A stretch of 64,000 nt of DNA, taken from Cristatella mucedo (Eukaryota > Bryozoa > Phylactolaemata > Cristatellidae). Position 1 is the first letter of the stretch, and each line of letters begins with the position of its first letter. Below, piece after piece: positions 35,931 through 48,254 of the stretch. The notes beneath the pieces were generated by a model. It did no database searches. It was given only the letters and a program-made list of their open reading frames with translations, and was not told the origin of the DNA. The translations under genes and the position numbers were made by a program. The stretch is from assembly GCA_009760855.2 (NCBI GenBank), contig WPIO01000001.1, positions 2,102,501-2,166,500 of the forward strand, in the 5' to 3' direction.

Positions 35931-37559
35931 GAAGCATGCCCACCACCTGAGTTAGGTTACAACTGGGGGGCAGGGGTCCCCAGCAGTTCTCGTAGCTCTT
36001 CTACAGGCACAGGCGCAGGTGGAGGGGCCTCTACTTGTTCCTTGCACTAATGTTTGCACTAATCATTGCGCTTGGTAAAAGTTGCCTGATTTGTTTTACC
36101 CGATTATTTTCAGGTGAGTAATCATCACCCGGATGGTTTACCCAAGTCCTCTCCAGTGAGCAAACCAGTGGTAGGCAGATCTAGTCTCTTAGGCAAAAAA
36201 AAGCAATTGGCAAGTCTGGGAATTCGAGGCTCACCCCAACGTATGCAAATGCAGGTGCACGCGTGCAAATAAATCAACGTGCAAGCTGACACTCTGTTTC
36301 TCACTTCCTTAAGGAAAAGCAACTCCAGGCGCTCCGAGTTCCTGACGTATGATATCCTGCGCTCATGGCGCCGGCTATGTATGCATGATTGTGGTTGAAG
36401 CGTTAGCCGCCCAAGTGCGGTTGCGCTGCCCGAGAACCGAGAATTATGCACACTGTGCATGCCTTACTTATTAGCTAGTATACCGGCCGCAGCAGAGAAC
36501 TGGGATGGCTATACTGTCCAAATATATAGAAAATTCAAATAGGCAGAAACATGCTACGTTAATTTGTCCTCAGATAATCTTGGTTCGCCATAGTTTCAGG
36601 AAAGTCAAGGGCGACTCCTGTTACTGATCTGTTGTGACAAGCAAATAAAGTGATACCCAGCCCCTTTTCACATTGTAAGTCAATGCAGCGTTCTTTTTTC
36701 AAACTACAATGTCAAATAAGACGTCCGGGATTTCCTCAATGGGTACAGCAAAAGGAGTATTTACTCTAGCCATTTGAGCAACTCAGCTTGCATGGAACGC
36801 TTCTGTTCTGCATCTCTCATAGTATGCAGTCTTCTATCTAGTGAGGGGTTTGCACCATCAGTTTTACTTTAGTTTTGTTTCGTACCTGCTCCAACCCCAC
36901 AGTGGTCCTTGGAGAGAAAATCGCTTTTGTTAGGGAGGTAAGGAAATTCACCTCGACAATGCACCTCACCGTGAATTTAAATCTTCCTTGGTTATCTTTA
37001 CCTCCAGCTGCCTCATTATTTGATTCTTATGCGAAGAGCTCGCAAAGTTACAAAATCACGGACTTTTGCGGAACGCTTTGTTGACTTGGCTCGGTAAGTA
37101 GCCGCCATGCTTTTCAAAGCAATGTAGAAGGCGTGCCATCGACGGCCCCTCCCCCCGAGATTGGTCGTTGGCTCCGTCGCTGCTTCAGCCATGGCCGAGA
37201 AGTAGAACCGTACTCAGCTTCCGAGTCTTCATTCAGTCTTCGCTCAATGTTGGACAACCCCCTAGTCTTGGTGACGTATATACCAGTGACTGAAGCAGGA
37301 CAGAAACAGAAAGGAAGTAAGATTCATCATTTAGAGGCGGCGGCTTTAGATTCGAAAGCAAGCGGTAATCTTTGTGCGCATTCTAAGGACTATGGTTTGA
37401 TTGAAACAAAAATCCTTACACGAGCTAGCTGCTTAAACAACAATCGTCTGTTCAATGTCGTGCACCGGCAAAGAAGACCAGTTTGCTCTTTTCTTAGCTA
37501 TACTCTATATTTTCTTAGCTATTTTCTTAGCTTCCTTTATGAGCCCGTCGTCATGCAGA
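35931..37559. other. Unassigned DNA
   Basis: No repeat, gene or RNA recognised. Confidence 0.5.
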
Positions 37560-38138
37560 AGCGTGCGTCAGCAGAAGGCGCCCGGGCGAGCAGTATCCCA
37601 AACGGCCATCGCCTCCCAGCAGGCAGCGGAAGCGACTGCGGGCAGCGGCCATGACTTACCGGTTAGCGCAGCGGGCAGGGCTATCCAGGACGGAGCGCAG
37701 TAGCCTCGAAGCAAGCACAAGTAGGCCGCCGCCGGCGATCCCAGACAGCCGAGGCACGAGAGCGCAATCGCTAGAAGCCTCGCTGCTCGCCTACCAGCGC
37801 GACAAACGTCCATCCTCTGCTCGCGCAGCAGCGAGAGCGAGAGCCGCGCTCGCTCGCTCGCGCAGCTTCCGCCCGCGATCGCTCGAAACTGAGGAGTGAG
37901 CGCGCGGAACAACGCTCGTCAGCGTCGTCCAGCGCGAGGTACTCGGCGGCGAGGACGGACGGCGGGCGACGGACGAGCACTTTAGGTCTGGCAGAATGCA
38001 GCTCGCGAGATAAGGACGCGAGAGACTTCCCGGATTCTTTGAGCATTCCACGCTCTATTGTCGCCGTTCAGCAACGAAAGATAAAGCGGTCACAATGAGC
38101 GAGTCGCCCAGCGACGGTCGCCTGCGCCAGCTGCCCCC
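37560..38138. other. CpG-dense block, no assigned gene
   Basis: GC-rich with several overlapping open frames on both strands, as composition predicts. It may mark an unlocated promoter. Confidence 0.45.
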
Positions 38139-38153
38139 CCTCTCTCTCTCTCC

Positions 38154-38252
<99 letters not shown>

Positions 38253-38254
38253 CC
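38139..38254. repeat. (CT)n microsatellite
   Basis: About 115 bases of nearly pure CT bordering a GC-rich block. Confidence 0.98.
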
Positions 38255-40144
38255 TTGTGCGCATAGGCCTACGATTATTTTAGAGAACCAATGGTCGCTA
38301 TCCCCGCTCGATCGGCAGAAAAGAACGCGAGATGCCCGAGTAAAGTCTCCGGCAAGCCTGCCTGCAAGCGAGTACAAGTAGCCGCAGTGAGAGCGGAAGC
38401 AGCAGCAGCAGCGCCCCCTGCCGTCAGTATGCTACCTCTCGTCTGCTGCAGACATGAGTCGAGCGTGGATTTCGCGCGATCTCTCTCTCTCTCTGTCCTC
38501 ATTGACTCTGACCTCGGCATTCATCGCTTGCGTGTCGCCTTTGTCGCCTTGCGAGGGTGAAACGGCGGCGCCAGCTAAACTAGCCAAGTTATGGCTGATA
38601 ATCATTGTTTGCGAATGCTCAAAAATCTATGGCGTAGGCGGTAGAAAAAGGAGTCGCCGAGAGATGGGCAGAAGTGAGGATTCCAGACTCGGCATTGGCA
38701 TTGGAGCCGATTTGAATATTAGGCCGTAGAGCCGTTGGTGTTCGTCACGGCCGCTGTTAAGCACCTGTAACTGTATGCTGCTGCCAAATAGACTTGTTTC
38801 CGTTATGGATACGGATTTAATATGTTAAGGATTTAATGCGTTAATATGTGCGTTAATCTTCGTCTCGGCTTCTTTCCTGCTGCTGCAGGCGAACCTGCTT
38901 GCATTGATGCAGCATCTACAAGTAACTAACCAAGTTGCTACAAAGTACAAGCGTCACCAGTATTCGCTGTGTGATGGCAGAGGCTAGCATCCTTACGAGC
39001 GCTGCGTTTGTGGCCTAGTTCTAACCTGACGTGCATACAGCACTTGTAGCTAGAGCGTAGCGTAGCTACAGACGTTTCCTTTAGTGAAGCGGGATTCACT
39101 GTCTCGCAGAGTAGGGAGACTTTTCGTTGAGTCAGACACGCGCAGGACTGCAGAGAAAGATGACAAGAAAAGGCGATACCACGAGGTAAAGGCAACGAAT
39201 GAGGTCGCAAGCGGCCAGCACGCCGTGGTGGGCGCGGCCTGCTCGCCGTCAGCAGCCTCTGTCGGCTCTCGCTTGAGGGCGGCGGGATTGTGGATGTGGG
39301 ATTATTTTCAGGCTAATGCCTCGCCTGCTTGTGTGCAGCCGTTTCCAGAGCCACTCCGTCTAACGCCCTTACGGTGATGCAAAGTGACAAACCATGTGCC
39401 CACCATTGGTCATCGGTAGTCAATCGCAACGTTCCTGACATGATTTCGCGGCCAGTACGAAGCTGAGCTTCACATGCGGAGAAGCTGCAGGACTTCAGGA
39501 GCGGAGACCCAGAAAGTGCCCGTCCGCTCGGTTGAATACCCTCTTGCATATTGCCTACTCGACTCTTTGCTCTGCTCAGAACTAAGGCACGTCCATCGAA
39601 TTCGATTGCACGGTTCAATTGCAGTCACTCCGGCGTAGGCTACGGTTCGTCTGCGAATGTGCCCTGCGAGTCATTCGCGGGTTTCTTATGCTCGCTGTTA
39701 AGCAATATTCAAGTTTTTCTAGGTTCTCTATCGCATTTCCTCTCGCTTATGCGCGCAGGCGCTCTTTTGTCTTTCGCGCTTTATTAACTTTGTTATTATT
39801 ATTTTATTATTATAAAAAATTTTATTACTAACTTTTTTATTATTCTTTTATTTTTTATAAAATATTGTATTAACTTTCTTATTATTTTATTATTATAAAA
39901 TTTTTTATTGTTAACTCTGTTATTTACTTCATTCATTCATTAACTTAATTGTTTTTCGCTCTTCATCCTTGCCATAGCTACATCCGGTCATTGATAGCGA
40001 GCGCCATGAACGTACAGCCGCATTGCAGGCGACGCACAATCTCGAGCACTTTTTTTTAGCTGTATCGCTATAAATGCTGTGTCTACTTCTGCTTGCGAGC
40101 CCAGCTAATGCGTGCGAGCCCAGCTAATGATTTAGGATGATAAA
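38255..40144. other. Unassigned DNA
   Basis: 39785-39920 is a TTATTATT-rich stretch. The rest shows no recognised feature. Confidence 0.5.
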
Positions 40145-40328
40145 AATTAAAAAAATCCTAGCTGATTAAACAGCCTCTTTTTTATAGCGACAGATGAGCC
40201 TTTGTGGCTATCACCGCCGCTTGCAGTGGTGATACAGAATCGCCCACCGCAGGAATCGAACCCACGACCTCGGGACCGAGGTCGTGAAAGCAACCGCCTT
40301 ATATAGTGTGCCATCACGGCTCACCAGC
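40145..40328 (-). mobile_element. tRNA-derived SINE (type 1)
   Basis: Minus-strand copy of the 14.9-kb SINE, roughly 90% alike by eye. Box B reads GGTTCGATTCC (40248-40258 region), the CCGCTTGCAGTGG central palindrome is present, and the tail is ATTTTTTTAATTTTTATC. Among the two youngest-looking SINEs in the window. Confidence 0.85.
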
Positions 40329-41184
40329 GATAATAATTAGGATAATAATAGCTAATAATTTAGGATAATAATAGCTAATGATTTAGGATAAATTGCCTCA
40401 TAAGCCTCCACTGTTTCGATCGATACGACCGAAACAGCATCTACAGAATGTCTTCAGTAGCTTATGCGCACAAGTTTACGTGTTCCAAACCTACCTCAGA
40501 CCTCCGCTGCTTTAGCTACAGCTTGACTCGATGAAGGGGTGATTAAGGACCGCAGCAATTCCGCAAGCGACCTCCTACTACAGTGGCGGACGTAGCTGGA
40601 GGCAGGCAAGCCTGACCGCAGCGAGCGAATTCTGCGCCAACTATAAGCGCAAGTGCACACGAACATGCTTAATGGTGACTGAGCGTATTCCCTTTTTTTA
40701 GATTTTATTCGGGCCCTATCACTACAGAGCACACTAAACTCGATGGCTTCCTATTGGGTAGAATCTCGGAGAGATTTGTTGCGACGCGACAGTTTAGACC
40801 ACCGGTCCACTTACTAATCGGTCTAACCTCCGGGTGATGGCGGGCGGGCGGGCGGGCGGCCGGCGCGAGACGCACTGTGCGCCGCGCGCGCAGCGTAAAA
40901 TGATGTCGCTGCAAAGGCACGGCTATCGCGCCGCGTTCAGTGGCGCTGCTCTGTCGCGTGCGTCGATTATCGCGAGGCTTTCCAGCGCCGCCGCGCGACC
41001 GAGCAAGAGCTTCTTCGCAGAGCTCCGCCGCATCAGGACGAAGGCAAACAGCGACTTCGCATTAGCGACTGCGCATTAGGCTGCGCCATGAAAACCGTCT
41101 ACGTATAGAAGTGAATTATTTATATACGTCGACGAGGTTCTGAGCATCCGGATATACTGGTAGCTACCGCGTCCTTGGTTCTTT

Positions 41185-41280
41185 TGCAGCAAATGTAAAG
41201 CGCCTAGAGAGAGAGAGATTAAGTTCTCTGAGGGCGGTTTATCATGTGAATTGTTATTATTATTATTATTTTGCGGTTTA
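41185..41280 (+). mobile_element. LINE A 3' end fragment
   Basis: TTTGCAGCAAATGTAAAGCG, the hairpin with an extra GA repeat, then TTGTTATTATTATTATT. About 95 bases. Confidence 0.8.
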
Positions 41281-41465
41281 TCATTGATATAAACCTAGAC
41301 TTTTATGATATAAAGTATTTATAATAATCATATTATTACTTATCATATTATATAAACAATTATTTATTTATTAACACACTTATAAATCGTGAGTACCGAA
41401 GCAGTCTGTACGAGAGGAGTCGTATCTGTCTCACCAGGCGCTGCTGCGCAGCTTTACAACGACTC

Positions 41466-41530
41466 GTGGGTGCGGATTTCCGGTACCGGTGGGTGCCCGG
41501 TACCGGTGGGTGCGGATTTCCGGTACCGGG
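41466..41530. repeat. Short tandem/interspersed GGTACCGG repeat
   Basis: GGGTGCGGATTTCCGGTACC occurs twice, with a shorter GGGTGCCCGGTACCGGT copy between. Confidence 0.8.
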
Positions 41531-42734
41531 CTGATTTTCAGGAGCTGCAGGAGCTCACTTAAGATTACAGTGGCCACATCGGACGGCATTTCAATTAAGA
41601 GCACGCAGGCTGGTCGCCAAAGGCAGCTAACATACAGCGTGTCTTGGTAGGATTGCCTCGGTAGAAGTTGCGGTGCGTCCCCGAGTTTAATTTTTACCTC
41701 TTCAATCGCTTTTAAAGACGCGCGCGCGTGCGCGTCCTAACCAGAATAAGAGCTTGCGCACACGAACGCACCGTGCTTAAAAAGGCCTGCCCTGTTTGAG
41801 CGAGAAACGTGCCCATTGTTCATTTGATCGCTCTGTCGTGATTCATTAAAATACGGGGGAACCAGCGTCGAGCACCTACGTACTCTTCGCTGCGGGCGAC
41901 GTTTGATGGACGGCACACTGTGCTGTCGGGAGTCGGATTGCCGCCGCCGCCGAGCTTTTGCAGCCAAGCGCTCGGCGAAAGGCGACGAGCCGGTTGTTAC
42001 GCGTGCAAAGGGTCGAGTCACGTTTGCAGGCCACGCCGGGTCAGGTTCAACGCCAGGCCAGAGCAGCTCTGTGGCATTTGAGCTGCTGAACGGCGCCGGG
42101 TCAGCACGTGACTTAACGTGACGCTTGGGATAAGCAGTGCAGGCGGCGGCACCCGTTAAATTCGCCCTGTTAGATTAATTGCCGTATATATTTGTTTCTG
42201 GTGATAGCTCTAATCGATATTCCATCAGTAGCCAGATCGGTTACCATTTCCTTAAGACTCTTTTGCCCCAAGAAATCGGCAATCGTTTTTGTTACCTTAT
42301 TTTTCCCTGGCTCTTCCTTAAATATAGATCCTCAGCAGGTTTATCAAAATAGTTTCTCTCTGATTTCAGATGATTCTTCAACGTTGTCGTGGAGTTTCCA
42401 GAACATTTGATGATTTTATTGTATCGTACACTTTGACGTTCTAGCTCTACTGTAACTAGATTCTTTTAGTATGCGGCGTATTCCCAAACTAAATACATAG
42501 CTGAAAAGAACGTCAATATTTGTTGATACCACAAAATCAATTTAATTATTTCTAGCTTTTTAATTTTTGCAAAATTGCACTTTAACTTTAGTTTTTGGCT
42601 AATTTGACATAAATCATCATAAAAATCACTAACACGCTCAGATGAAATTTTGTAAATTTCTTTCCATTACATATTTCATATCCATAATGAACCTTGGAGC
42701 TTCAGTTGTAGTCTTTGGTTTAAATTTCAGCTAG

Positions 42735-42832
42735 CAACAGTAAAATGGTTAGAAAAAACAGCTGTTTACTGTTTTCTGTTTATGGAGAAAAACAGCTGTT
42801 TTACTGTTACTGTAAAACAGTTACCAGAAACC
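42735..42832. repeat. Repeated AAACAGCTGTTTTACTGT words
   Basis: CAGCTGTTT palindromes and ACTGT words occur in several orientations over about 100 bases. Function unknown. Confidence 0.6.
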
Positions 42833-42944
42833 ATGCTTAGTATAAACTGAGCACAGCGAAGTGTGGGCGTGTCACTGCACTCTCGGGGCTCCACCCCCTG
42901 GTGACGTTCCGTCCACCTAATCGGCCCTGCTCCATAAAATTTCA

Positions 42945-44440
42945 CTAATAATAATCCACTTGATAAAGCGCCATCAGAGAACTTAATCTCTTTCTAGGCG
43001 CTTTACATTTGTTGCAAAGGGAAACGCGATTGAATGGTTAGTAATATCAAGCTTGATAAGCAACATGAATAACATAGTTAGGGGTGACATGCATAGGATC
43101 AGCATGCAAATGTGGTTAGTGGCAGCATGCACAGCGTCAGCACGCATAAGCATATGAAAGACAAATCACAGGGACCCACTAAATGCTGTCCTAAACAGGT
43201 GCGTTTTTAAGTTCTACTTTAATGTGGTCAAGTCAGGAGATGTCGTGACGCAAGTTGGGATTGAGGTCCAGGCTTTGGGAGCATACGAACTAAATGCACG
43301 GTCTCCGAAGGATTTGAGGTTTGTACGAGGTATTGGTAAACTGTCGGGTTCCGAAAAGCGGGTGGTACGATGTTTGGTGGTAGGGGAGTAGATCTCGGAG
43401 ATAGGCTGGAGCCAAAAAATTTAGTGACCTAAAAGTGAGCGACAAAACCTTGAAGTCAACCTGTTGCTTGACTGGTAGCCAGTGCAGGTCGGCAAAAAGT
43501 GGTGTGATGTGGCAACTGCGACGCTCACGACAGACAAGCCTAGCTGCAGAGTTTTGCACCAGCTGCAATCGCCTGATCGCACATGCTGGTAGGCCAGCAA
43601 GCAGGGAGTTGCAGAAGTCGAGACGGGATGTCACGAATGCATGGACCAACTTGGATGTGGTATCTTTATCTAAACAAGCCCTAATTTTAGCAATGTTATG
43701 AAGCTGAAAATAGGCAGACTTGATTGAGGAGCTGATTCGGTCTTCTAAGGAGTGGTCACTTTGGAATATGACACCTATATTTTGAGCTGATTCAACAGGA
43801 GATATACTGGCAGAACCGATTTTGAGCATCAACTTTTCCAATTTCTGAACCACACTGGGTTTGCCCATAACTAATAAGTTAGTCTTTTATTATCGTTTAG
43901 TTTAGGAAAATTTGCTGCCATCCATGCGTTGATGTCTTCAATACATGCAGCAAGTAATTTGAGAGAATTCGAGGTGCTCGAAGGCTGGGAGGGATCAAAG
44001 CAAAGGTACAACTGAGTGTCATCCGCATAGAGGCGAAAGCCTAGATTGTGCTTGGCAATCACATCGGCAAGAGGCAGAGTATAAACCGTGAAAAGAACTG
44101 GACCTAGCACTGAGCCCTGAGGTACTCCATATTTCAGAGGTACTTCAGGTGATCTTTGTCCATTCACGTCAATACTCTGGAGTCTCCCACTGAGATAGGA
44201 CCTGAACCACTGCAGAGCAGTGCCAGTGGTGCCCAGGCGAGATGAGAGGCGCTCTAAAAGAACTTGGTGATCGATGGTATCAAAAGCTGCCGAAAGATCG
44301 AGCAAAAAAAGCAGGGATACTCTACCCATGTCTGCATTCGTTTGTAGGTCATTGTGCACCCTAGGCAATGCTGATTCTGCGGAGTGATTAGCTCTAAAGC
44401 CAGACTGGAACTTACTAGCAAGGTTTGAAGTTTCTATGCC
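42945..44440 (-). mobile_element. LINE A, best preserved reverse transcriptase
   Basis: From 44440 downward: [63 protein letters not shown] (intact catalytic YADD, about 44025) and LNDNK. A single frameshift near 43870 is followed by an open frame to 43290 (ISPVESAQNIGVIF, DLHWLPVKQQVDFKVLSL), then the 3' UTR and hairpin at 42960-43010. 5'-truncated just before the RT fingers. With only one evident frameshift and one late stop it looks like the most recent LINE A insertion. Confidence 0.92.
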
Positions 44441-44739
44441 GGCACATGACTTTACAGCGAAATTCGGTTCCTGTCTGTGCGTCCGTCACGTGCTCACGCT
44501 CTCTCTTCTCTCTTTTCCTTTTCTCTTACTCTCTAATCTACTCTCTAATAATCCGGAGCTGCTTACGCAACGGCTACTACCGCTACATCCGTGTGTGCGC
44601 TCGCTCGCTAGCGTTGCCTACATATGAGACAATACAGCTGTCGTCGTCAACACCGCAACTCGCTTGTGGGGGCTTCGTTCTTCGTCGCGCTGACATCGCG
44701 CTGACATCGCTACAAAGGGACCGAAAATAGACTCTTTGG

Positions 44740-45480
44740 GGAACTCTGCACTCTGACTGATCTGGTGGATGAGACTTGACCGCTACATGACACGAATTAA
44801 AAACGATCGGACGAGTGCGATTTGAACCGCGTTCCGGGGTCTCATCTGCCAGACCAATCGTTGTATCAACCATTCGAGTTGACTGACAGCTCTAGTAGGA
44901 CCAGCTCAGTGGCGTTCCGGTCATCGCTGCTGACGTAGAATGTCGTTGGTTCGGACACCGAGAAGTGCGGTTTCAGTGGATTCGTGTTGCATGAATCCCA
45001 GATCTGAGATTTTTCTGACAATTATTTTAAATGCGTGGTTTTGACTTCTGAATCAAATCCAGGCTTTTTAAGTAACGGTCGAACGCAGGCCGATTCGAAA
45101 GACATGGGATTAATTTCGTTATCCAGAGAAGCACTAAAATCCCAAGTTACGACAGGAAAACGTTTGGCTGCCATTAAAAACCGCAGATGGATGGCATAGG
45201 GTCTTCAGAAGACGATCTCTTATTACAAAACTTGTTCAAGGTACCGTCTACTATGCAGTATCCCCGGAAGACCTCTTAAGGAAAGTTACAGCTGCGACTC
45301 AACAACTGTTTCAGCCGAAGGGAAATTTATGAAGGCTCGACGAATATGTCCAATTTTATCAGCGACGAAGGCTGAAGACATGTCAATGTCAATGACATGT
45401 CGGATCAAAGAGACATCCGACATGTCGGCCAAGCATCCGTTGATTGAGACTTCTCAGACGCTGGCAACTGAAACTTATTC
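44740..45480 (-). mobile_element. LINE B reverse-transcriptase fragment
   Basis: AGACCAATCGTTGTATCAAC, AATCAAATCCAGGCTTTTTA and GTCTTCAGAAGACGATCTCT align with LINE B between the RT core and the linker. Strongly diverged. It may belong to the same insertion as 45670-46065, rearranged. Confidence 0.6.
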
Positions 45481-45589
45481 ACCATTGTATACTTATTATT
45501 TGGCCAGATTGGTAGCGCTGACTTGCATTATACGAAATGATCTGTGCTCTTATCAAAGTCGCAGAAAAAAAAAGAAAAGAGGTGCAGCT

Positions 45590-45655
45590 ATCCACTACTC
45601 AGAGATACAAAGCATTCCATTACTCAGAGATACAAAGAATTCCACTACTCAGCCC
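45590..45655. repeat. 24-25-bp tandem repeat in a LINE B tail region
   Basis: CCA(C/T)TACTCAGAGATACAAAG + (C/A)ATT repeats about 2.5 times, immediately before a perfect inverted repeat. Confidence 0.85.
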
Positions 45656-45682
45656 CTCTGGGCTGAGTAGTGGAATTCTTTG
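45633..45682. repeat. Perfect inverted repeat, 23-bp arms, 4-base loop
   Basis: CAAAGAATTCCACTACTCAG + CCC, then loop CTCT, then its exact complement. Lies where the LINE B 3' tail begins. Confidence 0.95.
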
Positions 45683-46065
45683 CATTTCCGTCAGTAACTC
45701 CACAAAGCCACGCAGAATAAGTGAGTGTGGCGCGGGAGGAGAGTTTTTTCAATAGCGCCCTTAAAGCCTAGCGGCGTTCGACGTGCAGGCAGTGGCTAAA
45801 AGACTTTATCTTACACAGCAAAGAGAAAGTGACAAGTATAGCTGAGTCCGCAGGGCAGTTGAGCAAGTGATAAATATCAGGATCAGAATCCTAGATCAGG
45901 ACGGCTAGAAAAAATGCATCGCAGACGGCTACGTGAGAGCAGATGCCGTTTACTGGGAATTGTGGGAACTGTTAGTTCCACAGTCTAGGAGCTGCTGAGC
46001 AAAAGCCGCGGTCGCCAGCGGTTTTCAAGCTGTCACTGTCATGGCGATGCCTGTCGTGCGGGTCA
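45670..46065 (-). mobile_element. LINE B 3' end fragment
   Basis: TCCGTCAGTAACTCCACAAA (45687) is the LINE B 3' terminus. Upstream parts match 48320-48620 of the better copy. The tail region beyond it carries a tandem repeat and a perfect inverted repeat. Confidence 0.7.
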
Positions 46066-46409
46066 TGTCGTCCATCGATTCACGTCATCAATTCATATGT
46101 CGATTCCACTCCTTCTCTTCTCATCTCTTCATCCTTCAACTTCAGCTTTCCTTCTTCTCCTTCTTGACAGCAACGGCAGCCGAGGTTTGCTCCTTGCGAC
46201 CTTGACCTTTTTTGCTCCTCCTTGCCGATCCGCCGAGCTCGTCAAAGACGGCGCTTGGGTAGCCCGCTCAACTGTATGGACCGGGCGGCGAAATTTGGCA
46301 AAAGGGCCCCGTTTACATGTCGCAAAAGAGCGGCTATCGGGTCTATCGGCACTTTCCAGTAGTTCTTCTAGCGGCGCATGTGTGGCACGTGTAGGTTGAA
46401 AGGTTAGTA
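46066..46409. other. Unassigned DNA
   Basis: CT-rich start at 46110-46160. Nothing recognised. Confidence 0.5.
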
Positions 46410-46890
46410 ATAATAATGATGATAATAAAGTATTTGATATAGCGTCCCCAGAGAACTCAATCTCTTTATAGGCACTTTTATATTTGCTGCAAAGTAAGCA
46501 CGATCGAATGATTTACGGTAGCGTGCTCAATAAACAACAAGAATAACATGCACAGGGTCAGCATGCAAGTTTGGTTAGTGGCACCAAGCACAGTGTCAGC
46601 ATGCATAAGCACATAAAGGGACGAGTCACAGGGAACCACTAAATGCTGCGATAAATAGATGTGTTTTTAGTTTCTTTTTAAATGTAGACAGTACAGGAGA
46701 TGCCGTGACGCAAGTCGGTAGTGAGTTCCAGGCTTTGGGAGCATGCGAACCGAAGGCACGATCTCTAAAGAATTTGAGATTTGTTAAAGGTATGGGTAAA
46801 CAGTTCGATTCCAAAAGTATGTGGTACGATGCTTGACATGGTGGGGGAGTAGATCTGATTGCTTGACTGGAGTCAAAGAACGAAGGGACC
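46410..46890 (-). mobile_element. LINE A 3' end with C-terminal ORF remnant
   Basis: AATAATGATGATAATAAAG tail, hairpin (46440-46490), 3' UTR and an open stretch ending in TFKKKLKTHLF (46655). 5'-truncated. Confidence 0.85.
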
Positions 46891-47884
46891 CCGCTTCGCT
46901 ACTGAGACAAGTGCTTTTACAGTTGGTAAAGAAAATTTGCTCGTAGCGGTTCATTGTTAAACGGCTGAGCGCTAAATCGACCAGGTTATGATTGCCGAGA
47001 TATTATATAGTATTTGCGGCAACTTAAATATTACTACTATCGGCACACCATCGGCACATCGCTACCATCGGCACACCAGGGTGCATCGCCGGGCTGCACT
47101 TGCAAGTCGCTAACCGCGACGCACGGTTCACAGCGTCGCCATTCACATTCGTCGTGCATCGCACGTCGCTCGTTGCCTCGAATGCGGCCACAATGAGATT
47201 TCTGCTCGCCGTTTGCAAAAGTGAAAGATCGTTCAGTCCCCTTCACTGGTGATCCACTGGCCTCGCCTTCAGGCGCTCCCAGCGCTCGGTACGTCGTTGC
47301 TCGCCGCATCGCCGCTTTTTGCAGTCGAACGGGCGCGAAGACGGTGGCCGCCGCCGCCCCGCGCACGCACGCACGTTAGGCTTCGCGTGACCGCGCGCCG
47401 AGTGCGGCGGCGGATGGCGGTCGATGGGCAAATCGTAACGCGGCCACTATGACGCTGCGGTCGATTATTATATCACTATATCATTATCATGTATATGATA
47501 CGCGGCCATTATAGCGCATTATAACGCTGCGAGCGACCGCTTGATTCGAACCGTTTCTCCTTCGAGCTCTGCGCGCCGCCGCCGAGGTCGTCGGCGGCGC
47601 CCACCGACGACCTCGGCGGCGGCGGAATCGATAGGTCTTCACGCGCGCTCGCGGCTTCCTTGCGCCGCAAGCGGAAGAGAGCCTAGAGCTGTTTGCTCTG
47701 GTTTTTGCGCGATCGCGAACTTGGCACGCTGTTTGCAGTGAACCCTATACAAATTTTCGTTTTGCCGCCGACCGGACTCTGCCTCTATAGAGCTGTTCGT
47801 GTAATGTCGCGCGCGCTCTTTGACGCGGCCGCGCGCGCGACCCGCCCGCGCACGCGAACGCGCACGCACGCGGCGGCTTCGTCG
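46891..47884. other. CpG-dense block, no assigned gene
   Basis: GC-rich from about 47090, containing the inverted repeat at 47575-47623. Open frames on both strands are compositional. Confidence 0.45.
47575..47623. repeat. Perfect inverted repeat, 20-bp arms, 9-base loop
   Basis: GCCGCCGCCGAGGTCGTCGG, loop CGGCGCCCA, exact complement. In CpG-dense DNA. Confidence 0.95.
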
Positions 47885-48030
47885 TCGCGAAGCAACAGCA
47901 AACCGTAGCCGATTCAGCGGCCTCATTTCCATGGCAACAAACGAGCCGTGGCGGCCGTCGTCCTTCTAGCGAGGACTGGCAATACAGCATGCCAGCGACA
48001 TGCGACTCGAGCCCGCGACCTGAGACGCCC
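47885..48030 (-). mobile_element. SINE type 1-like copy
   Basis: On the minus strand box B-like GGGCTCGAGTCGC is followed by a diverged middle and AAATGAGGCCGCTGAATCGG, the SINE 3' signature. The head lies in CpG-dense DNA. Confidence 0.55.
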
Positions 48031-48254
48031 AGAGCTCCAGGGCTTGAAGAGGTGCGACCGTGCGGAGCCCCAGAGCTCAGACCCAGGCGACTATCGCTCG
48101 GCGCCTTCGCCATTGCACCTGCGTGCTCTCTGCGACCTCGCGACCGTGCAGTCTGCGTGCACAGACGCTGCGTCCGTCCGCCCGCCGCGTCCGTCCGTAT
48201 ATTGATAGCAAGAATGAAAATTACCAAGTGAACCAAACCTCTTTATAAATGCTT

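Larger units (their letters stand above)
40329..42734. other. Unassigned DNA with two CpG-dense patches
   Basis: GC-rich patches at about 40825-41090 (with a GGCG repeat at 40840) and 41880-42150. One LINE A end lies between. No gene assigned. Confidence 0.45.

Noticed and set aside
46097-46399. Plus-strand 100-codon frame with hydrophobic start
   Set aside because: No motif, no splice or regulatory support, CT-rich start explains the Leu/Ser content.
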